DNA of 64,000 nucleotides from positions 84,827-148,826 of the forward strand of contig CAMWSK010000003.1 of NCBI GenBank assembly GCA_947176895.1, in the 5' to 3' direction. This DNA comes from an uncultured Prevotellaceae bacterium (lineage in GTDB: Bacteria > Bacteroidota > Bacteroidia > Bacteroidales > Bacteroidaceae). The notes under the pieces are model-generated. The model was given only the letters and a program-made list of their open reading frames with translations, was not told the DNA's origin and searched no databases. The translations under genes were made by a program, and so were the position numbers. This document shows positions 1 through 8,287 of the stretch, one piece after another (the first letter of the stretch is position 1; every line of letters begins with the position of its first letter).

Positions 1-133
1 TGAAGTTTTCCTCCTCAAAGCCCACAACGGAATAGCTCTTGAACTTGTCATCATTCTCTTCCTCGCAAGAGGTGAACACAGAGAGGGTTGTTCCTGCCAT
101 CAGCAGGAAAGCCATGGATTTAAATGCTTTCAT
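1..133 (-). CDS. Lipoprotein, 5' end only; probable B12-binding surface lipoprotein (BtuH/DUF4465-like)
   Basis: Only the first ~44 codons are inside the window. The minus strand reads MKAFKSMAFLLMAGTTLS, then a lipobox ending FTSC and an acidic linker (EEENDDKF), so the product is an exported lipoprotein. After the linker comes SVVGFEEENF, which resembles the first strand of DUF4465 proteins. The leader carries a cobalamin riboswitch, and in gut Bacteroidota such riboswitches control B12 capture genes, including surface lipoproteins of the BtuG and BtuH groups. Assignment as BtuH-like is therefore an inference from riboswitch plus lipobox plus the short N-terminal match. The rest of the gene, and any btuB neighbour, lies left of the window. 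Confidence 0.6.
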   Translation of the reverse strand, partial: MKAFKSMAFLLMAGTTLSVFTSCEEENDDKFKSYSVVGFEEENF

Positions 134-184
134 TGTTTTTGTTTATATTATAAGGTGTTAAGTTCGCCACGTTTGTCCTCGTCG

Positions 185-300
185 TGAAACCTGTTCTTGG
201 TCAGCTTACGTGCAGGGCATTCTGACTTGCGCCACGGTGTGACGCTTACAGTTGCGGGACAGCCGGGATTCTCACCCGATTCCCCCTGCATGAAGTCAGT
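185..300 (-). promoter_or_regulatory. Cobalamin riboswitch
   Basis: The minus strand contains the conserved cobalamin core in order: GGGAATCGGGTGAGAATCCC, then CTGTCCCGCAACTGTAAGC, then a B12-box-like AAGTCAGAATGCCCTGC. It lies ~50-165 nt upstream of the lipoprotein ATG. A Bacteroidota -7 box variant (TACCTTCG, minus strand 303-310) sits just upstream and would start the transcript at about 296, at the aptamer 5' end. B12 is expected to reduce expression of the downstream lipoprotein. The compact form, without the extended peripheral domain, suggests the short (class II-like) type. The expression platform was not resolved. Confidence 0.88.
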
Positions 301-465
301 TGCGAAGGTACGAAATGTTTTTGTTATGGCATCAAGTGAAGAGATTATTTTTTTGCTCTTTTTTGACAATTGTTTTCGAATTGATTTTATTTCGGTGTTA
401 AACCTTTTTGCCTTGTGGATGTCTAAAGAGTATACGAAGTTGAAAACCTTTAATTGAAGAAACGT

Positions 466-987
466 ATGAAAAAGATTGTTTTGTTGGCAGCTGCGGCTGC
501 TTTGATGAGTGTGAACACTTTTGCCCAGAAGGTCGGTTCCGAGGAGAAGTGGGAGGATAGGATTGAGAAGCGTGCCGAGCGAATAGCCGAACGGATGGGT
601 TTGGACGACAAGACCGAGGACAAGTTCGAGAACGATTACAAGAAGATGATGAAGGAACTGTATGACGCTTGCCTTTGTCCCGGGAAAACGGACCAGGACG
701 GCAAGAAACAGAACATGACCGATGCCGAGGCCAAGAAGCGTTTGCAGGACATGATAGAAACTCAGAAGAAGCGCCTGGAAATCGTGCGTGACTACTCTAA
801 AAAGATGAGTAAATATTTGAACGAGAAGCAGGTTCTTCGGGTCATGAGTCCTGTGCTTCATCAGGGGGATGACTGCCGTAAGAATCTCGGAAAAGGCAAG
901 CATCAATATGGCAATAAGGGAAAATACCGGCAGGCAAAGCCAAGCAGAGACTTTGCTGGCCAGACGAGATGTCCTGCCAAGAAGTAA
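466..987 (+). CDS. Small periplasmic helical protein (Spy/DUF4890-like)
   Basis: The ORF track starts at a TTG (454), but ATG 466 gives a cleaner start: MKKIVLLAAAAALMSVNTFAQ is a standard signal peptide with cleavage after FA-Q. The mature part is strongly helical and charged (residues ~25-60 contain RIEKRAERIAERMGLDD), then a long KKRLQDMIETQKKRLEIVRDYSKKM helix, then a basic low-complexity tail. The layout recalls the Spy/CpxP and DUF4890 groups of periplasmic proteins, which bind unfolded proteins or metals, but no diagnostic LTxxQ motif is present. Function unknown. It is monocistronic, divergent from the riboswitch gene, and followed by a terminator. Confidence 0.75.
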   Translation: MKKIVLLAAAAALMSVNTFAQKVGSEEKWEDRIEKRAERIAERMGLDDKTEDKFENDYKKMMKELYDACLCPGKTDQDGKKQNMTDAEAKKRLQDMIETQKKRLEIVRDYSKKMSKYLNEKQVLRVMSPVLHQGDDCRKNLGKGKHQYGNKGKYRQAKPSRDFAGQTRCPAKK

Positions 988-1028
988 TGTGAAAGGATCG
1001 CCGCGCCCGGACATACCCGGGTGAAGAG

Positions 1029-1067
1029 GAGGCCGCGCAGTAATAATCTTACGGCGCGGCCTCTTTC
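1029..1067 (+). terminator. Rho-independent terminator
   Basis: A perfect 10-bp GC-rich stem (GAGGCCGCGC / GCGCGGCCTC) with a 15-nt loop is followed by TTTCCTT. It closes the transcript of the periplasmic protein gene 40 nt upstream. Confidence 0.75.
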
Positions 1068-1094
1068 CTTGTGCCGCACGAAACAAATTTTCAT

Positions 1095-1235
1095 GCCGTT
1101 TTGCAAAGCCTTCAAAAAGGCATGTGCATGTTTCGGGAAAAACATGCTCATCTTTTTGAAAAACGTGTTCATGTTTTTCAAAAACATCAAGATGTTTTTT
1201 CGGGGGCTTGGGGGGAAGGAGGATTTTACAGGTGT
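1095..1235. repeat. Palindromic repeat array, copy R1
   Basis: Three palindromic units with ACATG or ACGTG-type half-sites start at 1142, 1163 and 1184, exactly 21 bp apart, after a shorter CATGTGCATG unit at 1121. A head hairpin (GCCTT CAAA AAGGC) precedes them and a tail CGGGGGCTTGGGG follows. Both flanks recur at copy R5 (39.3 kb). No credible gene lies here. It sits ~150 bp upstream of the 1386 gene's promoter. Confidence 0.8.
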
Positions 1236-1354
1236 TATAAATTCATCGAGCTCACGATGACCAAAGGTTTTGGCTATAAAATTTATTTGGGAAAAACATG
1301 GTTTATGTGCTCATGAAAAGCGTTTTAATTTTTCCACATTTCATATATTTGTCT

Positions 1355-1362
1355 TATCTTTG
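1355..1362 (+). promoter_or_regulatory. Bacteroidota -7 promoter box (TATCTTTG)
   Basis: Exact match to TAnnTTTG. The predicted transcript start is about 1369, giving a ~17-nt leader before the ATG at 1386. No convincing -33 TTTG was seen. Confidence 0.6.
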
Positions 1363-1385
1363 TAAGTAGATATCCTTACATCCCG

Positions 1386-1958
1386 ATGGAACAGACACAA
1401 TTCAAGGAAAACGTCATTCTTGTCGACGCCGACTATGTTGATGAGGTGGCCGGCAATTTGAAGGAGTATTTCCGGAAAACGCTTTCGCGTGACATTCCTT
1501 TGGCCGACATGGCCGACTGGCTGGTGTGTGCCGCTTTGGATGGCGGCGTGCCTGCGGACAGCAAAGGGGTGCAGTGTTTCTTCATACACCGGCCGGGCAC
1601 CTTGTGCCTGAAGTCTTTTACACCCGGAGATTTGCGGAAGGAGCTGGATGGTGTCGGTTTCAAGGATCAAGCCTTGGGCGAGTTCCTGCTGGCGTGTCTG
1701 CCCGATCAGTCGCCCGTGCAGGACGATTTCTTTTGCGAATGTGTCCGGGCCTTGCTGGGCAGCAAGGAGGTCGGGCGGTTGGTCCTTGTGCCCGATTTGG
1801 CGCGGAGTGGCGATGGCCTGACCCGTCTGATGGCGGAGACAAGGACGGACAAGCAAGTGACACTGCTGGGCATGATGCCGCAAGAGGGTTTTGAACACGT
1901 GGTGCTTGGCTTCGGTCTGCTGCATGCGATGGGTGTGAAGAGTGAGGAAATCAAGTAA
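1386..1958 (+). CDS. Conserved Bacteroidales hypothetical (DUF6621-like)
   Basis: A 190-aa soluble protein without signal peptide or membrane segment, starting MEQTQFKENVILVDADYVD. From memory it resembles the uncharacterised DUF6621 group found upstream of saccharopine-dehydrogenase-like genes in Bacteroidales. A recognisable central stretch is CFFIHRPGTLCLKSFTPGDL, and there is a hydrophobic C-terminal helix (HVVLGFGLLHAMG). It has its own promoter and lies 31 nt upstream of the dehydrogenase gene, so the two are probably cotranscribed. No catalytic motif was recognised. Confidence 0.8.
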   Translation: MEQTQFKENVILVDADYVDEVAGNLKEYFRKTLSRDIPLADMADWLVCAALDGGVPADSKGVQCFFIHRPGTLCLKSFTPGDLRKELDGVGFKDQALGEFLLACLPDQSPVQDDFFCECVRALLGSKEVGRLVLVPDLARSGDGLTRLMAETRTDKQVTLLGMMPQEGFEHVVLGFGLLHAMGVKSEEIK

Positions 1959-1989
1959 AAACATTAGCGGATAAAATTATAACAAAATA

Positions 1990-3231
1990 ATGATGGGAAG
2001 AGTTTTGATTATCGGTGCTGGTGGCGTGGCTACGGTTGCCGCCCACAAGGTGTGCCAGAACAAAGAGGTGTTCACCGAGATTAAGATTGCCAGCCGCACG
2101 AAAAGCAAGTGCGACGCCTTGGCCAAAGTGCTTAACGACAAGTATGGTACGCAGGTGACCACCGCCCGGGTGGATGCCGACAGCGTGGAGGAGTTGGTGG
2201 CGCTGCTCAGCGACTACAAGCCCGAACTGGTGATGAACCTGGCTTTGCCTTATCAGGACCTGACCATCATGGAGGCTTGCCTGCAGACGGGCTGCAACTA
2301 TCTGGACACGGCCAACTATGAGCCGAAGGACGAGGCTCACTTCGAGTACAGCTGGCAGTGGGCCTATCGCGAGCGCTTTGAGAAGGCCGGCCTGTGTGCC
2401 ATCCTGGGTTGCGGCTTCGACCCGGGCGTGACCAGCGTGTTCACGGCCTATGCCGACAAGCACCACTTCGACGAGATGCACTACCTGGACATCGTGGATT
2501 GCAACGCCGGCAACCACCACAAGGCTTTTGCCACGAACTTCAACCCTGAGATCAATATCCGCGAGATTACCCAAAAGGGCCTGTATTATCAGGACGGCAA
2601 GTACATCGAAACGGAGCCTATGGAGATACACATGCCCCTGAACTATCCCAACATCGGTCCCAAGGAGAGCTATCTGCTGCATCACGAGGAGATTGAGTCC
2701 CTGGTGATAAACTATCCCACCATCAAGCGTGCCCGTTTCTGGATGACTTTCGGCCAGCAATACCTGACCTATCTGGACGTTATCCAGAACATCGGTATGG
2801 CCCGCATCGACGAGGTGGAGTACAAGGCACCCAAAGCTGACGGCACGGGCGAGGAGACGGTGAAGATTGTCCCCCTGCAGTTCCTGAAGGCTGTGTTGCC
2901 CAATCCGCAGGACTTGGGTCAGAACTATGATGGCGAGACCAGCATCGGATGTCGTATCCGTGGTGTGCGTGATGGTCAGGAACATACGTACTATGTGTAC
3001 AACAACTGCTCCCACCAAGCCGCTTATGAGGAGACCGGGATGCAGGGCGTGAGCTATACCACGGGCGTGCCGGCCATGATCGGTGCCAAACTGTTCCTGC
3101 AGGGTGTGTGGAGCAAGCCCGGTGTGCACAACGTCGAGGAGTTCGACCCCGACCCCTTCATGCAGCAGCTCAACGAACAGGGATTGCCCTGGCACGAACT
3201 GCACGATGTGGATCTGGAGTTTGAAGACTAA
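1990..3231 (+). CDS. Saccharopine dehydrogenase family; probable carboxynorspermidine/carboxyspermidine dehydrogenase
   Basis: 413 aa. The N-terminal Rossmann motif VLIIGAGGVATVAAHKV binds NAD(P)H, and the Lys9/saccharopine-reductase fold continues with NLALPYQDLTIMEACLQTGCNYLDTANYE and GCGFDPGVTSVF. In Bacteroidota this subgroup (COG1748) reductively condenses aspartate semialdehyde with a diamine in the carboxyspermidine route to spermidine; a lysine-pathway role is less likely because no lysine genes are adjacent. The decarboxylase partner is not in the window. Two ATGs (1990 and 1993) are possible. It follows the DUF6621-like gene by 31 nt and precedes recA by 30 nt. Confidence 0.88.
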   Translation: MMGRVLIIGAGGVATVAAHKVCQNKEVFTEIKIASRTKSKCDALAKVLNDKYGTQVTTARVDADSVEELVALLSDYKPELVMNLALPYQDLTIMEACLQTGCNYLDTANYEPKDEAHFEYSWQWAYRERFEKAGLCAILGCGFDPGVTSVFTAYADKHHFDEMHYLDIVDCNAGNHHKAFATNFNPEINIREITQKGLYYQDGKYIETEPMEIHMPLNYPNIGPKESYLLHHEEIESLVINYPTIKRARFWMTFGQQYLTYLDVIQNIGMARIDEVEYKAPKADGTGEETVKIVPLQFLKAVLPNPQDLGQNYDGETSIGCRIRGVRDGQEHTYYVYNNCSHQAAYEETGMQGVSYTTGVPAMIGAKLFLQGVWSKPGVHNVEEFDPDPFMQQLNEQGLPWHELHDVDLEFED

Positions 3232-3261
3232 TACCATCTACCATATTTTATACGAAAGACA

Positions 3262-4353
3262 ATGGCAAAGAAAGAAGAGGCTAAAAAGATGCTGGGCACA
3301 GATGCCACTCCGGAGGAGAAGAAGAAGGCGCTGGCAGCAGCGATGGGTGCTATAGAAAAGAACTTCGGAAAAGGTTCCATCATGAGGATGGGCGACGAGA
3401 CGATAGAGAACGTGGAGGTCATTCCCACAGGCTCGCTCAGCCTGGATGCCGCACTGGGAGTGGGAGGATATCCCAAGGGACGTATCATCGAGATTTACGG
3501 ACCCGAGAGCAGCGGTAAGACCACACTGGCCATTCACGCTATTGCCGAGGCCCAGAAGCAGGGCGGCACGGCGGCTTTCATCGATGCCGAGCACGCTTTC
3601 GACCGTTTCTATGCCGAGAAACTGGGCGTGGACGTGAGCGAGCTGCTCATCTCACAGCCGGACAATGGCGAGCAGGCTCTGGAGATTGCCGACCAGCTGA
3701 TCCGCTCCAGCGCGATAGACATCATCGTCATCGACTCGGTGGCCGCCCTGACCCCCAAGGCGGAGATTGAGGGTGACATGGGAGACAACAAGGTGGGACT
3801 GCAGGCCCGGCTGATGAGCCAGGCGCTCAGAAAGATTACGGCCAGCGTGGCAAAGACCAAGACCACCTGCATCTTCATCAACCAGCTTCGCGAGAAGATC
3901 GGTGTGATGTTCGGCAATCCCGAGACCACCACGGGTGGCAATGCCCTGAAGTTCTACGCCAGTGTTCGTCTGGATGTTCGCAAGAGTTCGGCCATCAAGG
4001 ACGGCGATGAGATATTGGGTAACCTGACGAAGGTGAAAGTGGTGAAGAACAAGGTGGCGCCTCCGTTCCGTCGTGCCGAGTTCGACATCATGTTTGGCGA
4101 GGGAATCAGTCGCGCAGGCGAGTTGATTGACCTGGGCGTGAAGTTCGAGATATTGCAGAAGAGCGGTTCCTGGTTCAGCTACGACGGCACCCGCATCGGT
4201 CAAGGCCGTGATGCCGTGAAGCAATTGCTGAAGGATAATCAGGAGCTGGCCGACGAGATTGCGGCAAAAATCTCTGATGTCCTCAGGGGGCATCCCGATG
4301 CTTTGGCCGCAGGAAGTGACACGGATAGCGAGGAGGTATCCGAAACGGAATAA
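3262..4353 (+). CDS. recA: Recombinase RecA
   Basis: 363 aa, full length. Walker A is [11 protein letters not shown] (near residue 75), Walker B is [10 protein letters not shown], and the L2 loop region [21 protein letters not shown] is intact. The acidic C-terminal tail ([10 protein letters not shown]) is typical. RecA forms the filament for homologous recombination and induces any SOS response. No LexA-like operator was seen upstream; the start is 30 nt after the dehydrogenase stop, so it may be read from that promoter. A strong terminator follows. Confidence 0.98.
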   Translation: MAKKEEAKKMLGTDATPEEKKKALAAAMGAIEKNFGKGSIMRMGDETIENVEVIPTGSLSLDAALGVGGYPKGRIIEIYGPESSGKTTLAIHAIAEAQKQGGTAAFIDAEHAFDRFYAEKLGVDVSELLISQPDNGEQALEIADQLIRSSAIDIIVIDSVAALTPKAEIEGDMGDNKVGLQARLMSQALRKITASVAKTKTTCIFINQLREKIGVMFGNPETTTGGNALKFYASVRLDVRKSSAIKDGDEILGNLTKVKVVKNKVAPPFRRAEFDIMFGEGISRAGELIDLGVKFEILQKSGSWFSYDGTRIGQGRDAVKQLLKDNQELADEIAAKISDVLRGHPDALAAGSDTDSEEVSETE

Positions 4354-4407
4354 TCCCTTACCGTATGTTCCTGTGACGGAATTTACAGAAACAGGTAAAT
4401 GAGTTTT

Positions 4408-4444
4408 CCGGGGGCAGAATCGAAAGGTTCTTCCCCCGGTTGTT
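4408..4444 (+). terminator. Rho-independent terminator after recA
   Basis: Stem CCGGGGGCAGAA paired with TTCTTCCCCCGG around a short loop, followed by TTGTTGT. About 55 nt beyond the recA stop. Confidence 0.75.
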
Positions 4445-4701
4445 GTATGTGCAGGTCTGTTGGGGGTAACTACATCGTTAATGGCAAAAAACGGGTGATA
4501 AAGTAGGTTCATAATAGATTTTTATGTCCCCTTCTGTGACACATCGCCAACCTCGTGGAGGGTATGGCGATGTTTTTTATTTCATCAAAGGACTGCGAGT
4601 GTTCTGTAAAATCACCAATAACGCGAGTTTGATGAAATCGGAATAAACTTGAAACGGTCATCAAGCCGCAGATATACCCCATGTTTAGGGTGCTGTAAAC
4701 C
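4445..4701. other. Gene-free boundary between recA and the accessory block
   Basis: No credible ORF. Two structures are visible. A hairpin ACATCGCCA / TGGCGATGT followed by six T's (4541-4578) looks like a terminator although no gene precedes it directly. A perfect 11-bp inverted repeat ATTTCATCAAA / TTTGATGAAAT (4579-4589 and 4628-4638) flanks 38 bp. The composition becomes AT-rich from here on. Confidence 0.6.
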
Positions 4702-5151
4702 ATGATTCATCCCTACGTTGTGGATGAATGGAATATTTCCATATTCAAAATGAAGGGAAATTACTCAATTCAAAGAGATTATAAGGGGAAAATAAGTATA
4801 TTTGTATTTAAATGGGAAGCATCCTATTATGACATCATTGGACTAATGGACAGAAATGTAACTTTTGCAGAAGAACATAATGGTATTTTTGAAGGACGAA
4901 ATGTTCATTTTGGAAGTTGTAGTACGCTTTGTATGACTAATGACGAAGTCCTTAGATTCAAATACCTTACGAAAGCAAGAATGATAACAGGTTATACAAG
5001 GGATGTGAGTTTTACACCAAGTTTTATATTTGAAACATGGCTGCTGAATACTATTTGCTTGAAGCCTGGATACGCCGGGAAACGTATAAAGAATCTCGCA
5101 GAGAAAGAAATGCCATATTACAGTAATCTTTTCGGCTTTGAAGCCTTTTGA
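4702..5151 (+). CDS. Accessory hypothetical, DUF6642/caspase-like C-terminal half
   Basis: 149 aa, AT-rich, no signal peptide. The segment GRNVHFGSCSTLCMTNDEVL followed by ITGYTRDVSFTPSFIFETWLLN resembles the second half of DUF6642-type proteins, in which a Cys in HFGSC follows an upstream LAFHG histidine motif, as in caspase/CHAT-like folds. Here the region that should hold the His motif reads YYDIIGLMDRNVTF, and the N-terminus is short, so the protein may be inactive or truncated. This assignment is from memory and is tentative. It lies 32 nt upstream of another unknown gene and probably shares its transcript. Confidence 0.6.
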   Translation: MIHPYVVDEWNISIFKMKGNYSIQRDYKGKISIFVFKWEASYYDIIGLMDRNVTFAEEHNGIFEGRNVHFGSCSTLCMTNDEVLRFKYLTKARMITGYTRDVSFTPSFIFETWLLNTICLKPGYAGKRIKNLAEKEMPYYSNLFGFEAF

Positions 5152-5183
5152 TTATCAATGAATATTATATTTAAACTATCTTT

Positions 5184-5546
5184 ATGAATACAACAATAAA
5201 CACTTCCGACAAATTGATTTTTGTGAATATCAAGAAGTCATACGAGGCTATGATAAATCATGACACGGAAAGTCCATTCTATCGTGACAGCCTTAAAGAA
5301 TGTACACGAAAGTTTTGGCCGGTTAAAGATGAAAAAGCGAATGTAGCTTCCCATATACTTGGATGTTATAAAGGTATTGTAAAAGAGGTTATCAAAATAT
5401 CTTCGTCCTTTACATCCGAAGAAGAATATCCAGGAAGAAAAGTGTTTGAGGGAGAAGAGTTGGAAGATTCTCCGTATTTGGGCATGGATATTCGTGATAT
5501 ATTTGATACTCTTGCCAATTTCAGAATCAAATATTACAACATGTGA
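5184..5546 (+). CDS. Accessory hypothetical, unknown
   Basis: 120 aa, AT-rich codon use like its left neighbour. No signal peptide, membrane helix or recognised motif. The pattern GIVKEVIKISSSF...GRKVFEGEE...YLGMDI recalls small beta-barrel (PUA/Sm-like) domains with an R-x-F-x-G strand, but this is weak. It sits between the DUF6642-like gene and the FKBP gene, whose ATG is 17 nt downstream of its stop. Confidence 0.6.
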   Translation: MNTTINTSDKLIFVNIKKSYEAMINHDTESPFYRDSLKECTRKFWPVKDEKANVASHILGCYKGIVKEVIKISSSFTSEEEYPGRKVFEGEELEDSPYLGMDIRDIFDTLANFRIKYYNM

Positions 5547-5562
5547 TAAATGTATAACCATC

Positions 5563-5961
5563 ATGAACAAAAGAGAATATGCACAGGCCAACAAAGCTTG
5601 GATAGAAGAGAAAGCATTGGAGGAAGGTGTGAAGGCACTTTCGAAGGGTATATATTACAAGGTGTTGGCGGAGGGCCGGAACGACGGCAGGCATCCCTCG
5701 CCCCGCAGCATCGTCACCGCACACTACACGGGGTGGACTATAAACGGAAAGAAATTCGACAGCAGTTGCGGAGGGGCACCCTTGGCCATACGCCTCTGCG
5801 ACTTGATAGAGGGCTGGATTGTCGCCATGCAGCAGATGTGCGTGGGCGACAGGTGGGAGGTGTATATTCCTGCTGAAATGGGATACGGCAAGTTTTCGCA
5901 GCCCGGCATTCCCGCAGGCTCCACGCTGATATTCGAGATTGAACTGCTGGGGATTGCATAA
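5563..5961 (+). CDS. FKBP-type peptidyl-prolyl cis-trans isomerase
   Basis: The ORF track begins at 5446, inside the previous gene; ATG 5563 gives MNKREYAQANKAWIEEKA and a normal domain start, 132 aa. The FKBP core is clear: VTAHYTGWTINGKKFDSS, LIEGWIVAMQQMCVGDRWEVYIPAEMGYG and IPAGSTLIFEIELLGI. There is no signal peptide, so it acts in the cytoplasm as a proline isomerase and chaperone. The composition changes from AT-rich to GC-richer inside this gene, suggesting that it belongs to a different insertion from the two genes before it. After it, 130 nt hold only a 19-codon ORF. Confidence 0.88.
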   Translation: MNKREYAQANKAWIEEKALEEGVKALSKGIYYKVLAEGRNDGRHPSPRSIVTAHYTGWTINGKKFDSSCGGAPLAIRLCDLIEGWIVAMQQMCVGDRWEVYIPAEMGYGKFSQPGIPAGSTLIFEIELLGIA

Positions 5962-6091
5962 CACTTAAAGGACATGGCAGATATAGACATTGTGCTGAGA
6001 CAAAAGATAATCCTCCTATATACAAGAGTGTAGGTACCCGCAAAAAATGAAATAACGAAAACTGCTGATTATTTAAACGTAAGAACAGGTT

Positions 6092-7300
6092 ATGCAGCGT
6101 GTGATTATAGAGACGAAAAGGTTGTTGTTGAGGGAAATGTGCCTTTCGGACATGGAGGCATTATCCTCGATATTGCAAGATGAGAATGTGATGTATGCAT
6201 ATAACGGGGCTTTCAGCGATGGGGAGACTATTGACTGGATGCAAAAGCAGCTGCAACGGTACAAGGAATATGGTTTCGGCTTGTGGGGCATGTTCCTTAA
6301 AAGCACTGGCGAAATGATAGGACAATGCGGCATCACGATGCAGGAATACAAGAGGACGCAGATTCCCGAAATCGGTTATCTGCTGGCTCGTAAGTACTGG
6401 CATAAGGGCTATGCCACGGAAGCCGCTGCCGCCTGTCGTGAGTACGGGTTTAACGTGCTGTGTTTTGATGCGTTATATTCCATTATCCGGGATACGAATA
6501 TCGCCTCGCAGAATGTCGCTCTTCGTAATGGCATGATTTTAACAGATACTATTATCAAGCATTATCGTGGAGTGGATATGCCACACATGGTTTTTTGTGT
6601 CAGGAAAGATGATGCAAAATCAAGTAGTATGGAAACTTACAAGAATACAAAAGAGACAGAAGTGCAACCGAACCCTGACATGGTTTTCCCCGTGAGGGAC
6701 TGCGAGACCGTTACATTCGTCAAACCGACCGTAAAGAATCCGAACATAATTGTCGGTGAGTTCACTTATTTTAGCGATACCGGCTTTGAGCGGCACGTGT
6801 TGCATCATTATGATTTCAACGGCGACCGACTGATTATAGGTAAGTTCTGTCAGATAGCATCGGGAGTGACATTCATCATGAACGGTGCGAACCACCAAAT
6901 GAACGCGGTATCAACATATCCTTTCTACATCATGGAGGGGTGGCCCAAGACACCACCGACGGCAGAGAATCTTCCGCTGAAAGGTGACACGGTCGTAGGT
7001 AACGATGTGTGGATTGGGCAGAACGCAACCATACTGCCCGGTGTCCATATTGGCGATGGTGCCATCATCGGGCTCGGCAGCGTTGTGGGGCACGACATAG
7101 AGCCATACACTATAGTCGCGGGCAATCCTGCACGAGTAATCAGAAAGCGTTTTGACGATGAGTTAATCGGTTTATTGCAAGCACTGCAATGGTGGAACAA
7201 AAGCATCAGTGAAATTCAGCAACTGATTCCATTATTGACCGATGGTGACTTAATGCGAGTAAAGAAGAGTATCATTAAAATCCTTGAACAAAATGGATAA
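6092..7300 (+). CDS. GNAT acetyltransferase fused to Vat-type (streptogramin A) xenobiotic acetyltransferase
   Basis: 402 aa in one uninterrupted frame. Residues 1-170 are a GNAT domain of the RimJ/RimL type ([17 protein letters not shown] near the start; [20 protein letters not shown] is the acetyl-CoA loop). Residues ~190-402 are a left-handed beta-helix acetyltransferase of the Vat/CatB group: [20 protein letters not shown] with the catalytic His, then [29 protein letters not shown]-like repeats and a helical C-terminus. Vat enzymes O-acetylate group A streptogramins; whether this one confers resistance cannot be told from sequence. ATG 6629 (METYKNTKE) lies in the linker and could permit separate translation of the second half. 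It is next to an AraC regulator and a CatA-like gene. Confidence 0.88.
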   Translation: MQRVIIETKRLLLREMCLSDMEALSSILQDENVMYAYNGAFSDGETIDWMQKQLQRYKEYGFGLWGMFLKSTGEMIGQCGITMQEYKRTQIPEIGYLLARKYWHKGYATEAAAACREYGFNVLCFDALYSIIRDTNIASQNVALRNGMILTDTIIKHYRGVDMPHMVFCVRKDDAKSSSMETYKNTKETEVQPNPDMVFPVRDCETVTFVKPTVKNPNIIVGEFTYFSDTGFERHVLHHYDFNGDRLIIGKFCQIASGVTFIMNGANHQMNAVSTYPFYIMEGWPKTPPTAENLPLKGDTVVGNDVWIGQNATILPGVHIGDGAIIGLGSVVGHDIEPYTIVAGNPARVIRKRFDDELIGLLQALQWWNKSISEIQQLIPLLTDGDLMRVKKSIIKILEQNG

Positions 7301-7440
7301 AAGCAAGGTTTACCCCCCCGGACAGGTGATATGCAAACTGTGTATCTGAAGTCTGTCATCAGTTGTCCTACAATAGAAGTTGGCGACTCAACAGCCACCC
7401 GGAAATTGCTCACGAAGATGAAGAAATCAAACGAAACCTA

Positions 7441-8229
7441 ATGTCAATGAGAATCTATAAGCCAAGAAAAGAATTGCGCCCTTATGTGCGCTACTATTGG
7501 GTGCTGGAGGGCAATGAGCCTTTCTGTGTCCTGACATTTCCCATAGGTTGTCCTCAGATTATATTCCATCGCAGGTTGCCGCTTTATATCCCGGAACTTG
7601 CTGCTTATCAGAGCGTATTTACCATAAGCGGACAGGTGAATTTCCCGGCACATATTCAGTCTGACGGAAATTTGGACATGCTGGTGGCGGTGTTCTATCC
7701 GCATACTGTCGGAATGTTCATCGGCACGCCACCCTCGGCATTCTACAATCAGGAGATTTCGGGCTATGATATAGAGAACCGGCAACTTGACGATGTTGCC
7801 GCAAGAATATTCGACTGCCCCAGCGGCGGCGAGTCTATATGCATACTTGAACGATGGCTGCTGACAAAGATAAGGCCAACTTTGAACATGCGGAGAACTG
7901 GGAGTTCGATAGGAGAACTTATGCGCACTCCGTCAGTTTCTGTCAATGTTCTTGCCAACGATGCCTGCCTGGGCAGGAAACAGTATGAACGGGTGTTTCG
8001 TGAGCAGGTAGGTATGAATCCCAAGGAATATGCCCGCGTGGTAAGGTTTCAGAAAGCAATGAGGATGTTGCAGATGGGTTTGCGTGATTATTCTTACATT
8101 GCTTATCATTGCGGCTATGCCGACCAGTCGCATTTCATCCGCGATTTCAAGGCAATGAGCGGACATACGCCCAAGTCGCTGCCAGATTATTGCATGCCAT
8201 ATTCCGATTTGTTCACCTGTCCTGTGTGA
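7441..8229 (+). CDS. AraC-family transcriptional regulator
   Basis: The track ORF starts at 7363, but ATG 7441 (MSMRIYKPRKELRPYVRYYWVLEG) matches the usual start of this subgroup, with a DUF6597-like N-terminal domain of about 150 residues. The C-terminal double HTH is intact: SVSVNVLANDACLGRKQYERVFREQVGMNPKEYARVVRFQKAM, then SYIAYHCGYADQSHFIRDFKAMSGHTPKSL. 262 aa from the chosen start. It probably controls the CatA-like gene 58 nt downstream, which has its own promoter, and perhaps the GNAT-Vat gene upstream. The effector is unknown. Confidence 0.9.
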   Translation: MSMRIYKPRKELRPYVRYYWVLEGNEPFCVLTFPIGCPQIIFHRRLPLYIPELAAYQSVFTISGQVNFPAHIQSDGNLDMLVAVFYPHTVGMFIGTPPSAFYNQEISGYDIENRQLDDVAARIFDCPSGGESICILERWLLTKIRPTLNMRRTGSSIGELMRTPSVSVNVLANDACLGRKQYERVFREQVGMNPKEYARVVRFQKAMRMLQMGLRDYSYIAYHCGYADQSHFIRDFKAMSGHTPKSLPDYCMPYSDLFTCPV

Positions 8230-8267
8230 ATGTCTCTTTTATTCTATGTAGCGTAAAAACGACTGCG

Positions 8268-8275
8268 TAGCTTTG
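8268..8275 (+). promoter_or_regulatory. -7 box (TAGCTTTG) of the CatA-like gene
   Basis: Exact TAnnTTTG. A start about 7 nt downstream (about 8282) leaves only ~6 nt before ATG 8288, so the mRNA would be nearly leaderless. It also shows that the TTG start used by the ORF track (8273) lies inside the promoter. Confidence 0.6.
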
Positions 8276-8287
8276 CATCAAAAAAAG

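Noticed and set aside
1121-1200. Palindrome array R1 as a CRISPR
   Set aside because: No unique spacers: units abut, are palindromic and repeat every 21 bp; no cas genes.
1386-1894. Overlapping ORFs 1526..1894 (+), 1660..1863 and 1706..1954 (-) in the 1386 gene
   Set aside because: Arg/Pro-rich shadow frames with no start signal; the 1386 frame has the promoter and normal composition.
5974-6033. 19-codon ORF (MADIDIVLRQ...) after the FKBP gene
   Set aside because: Too short, no support; at best a fragment.
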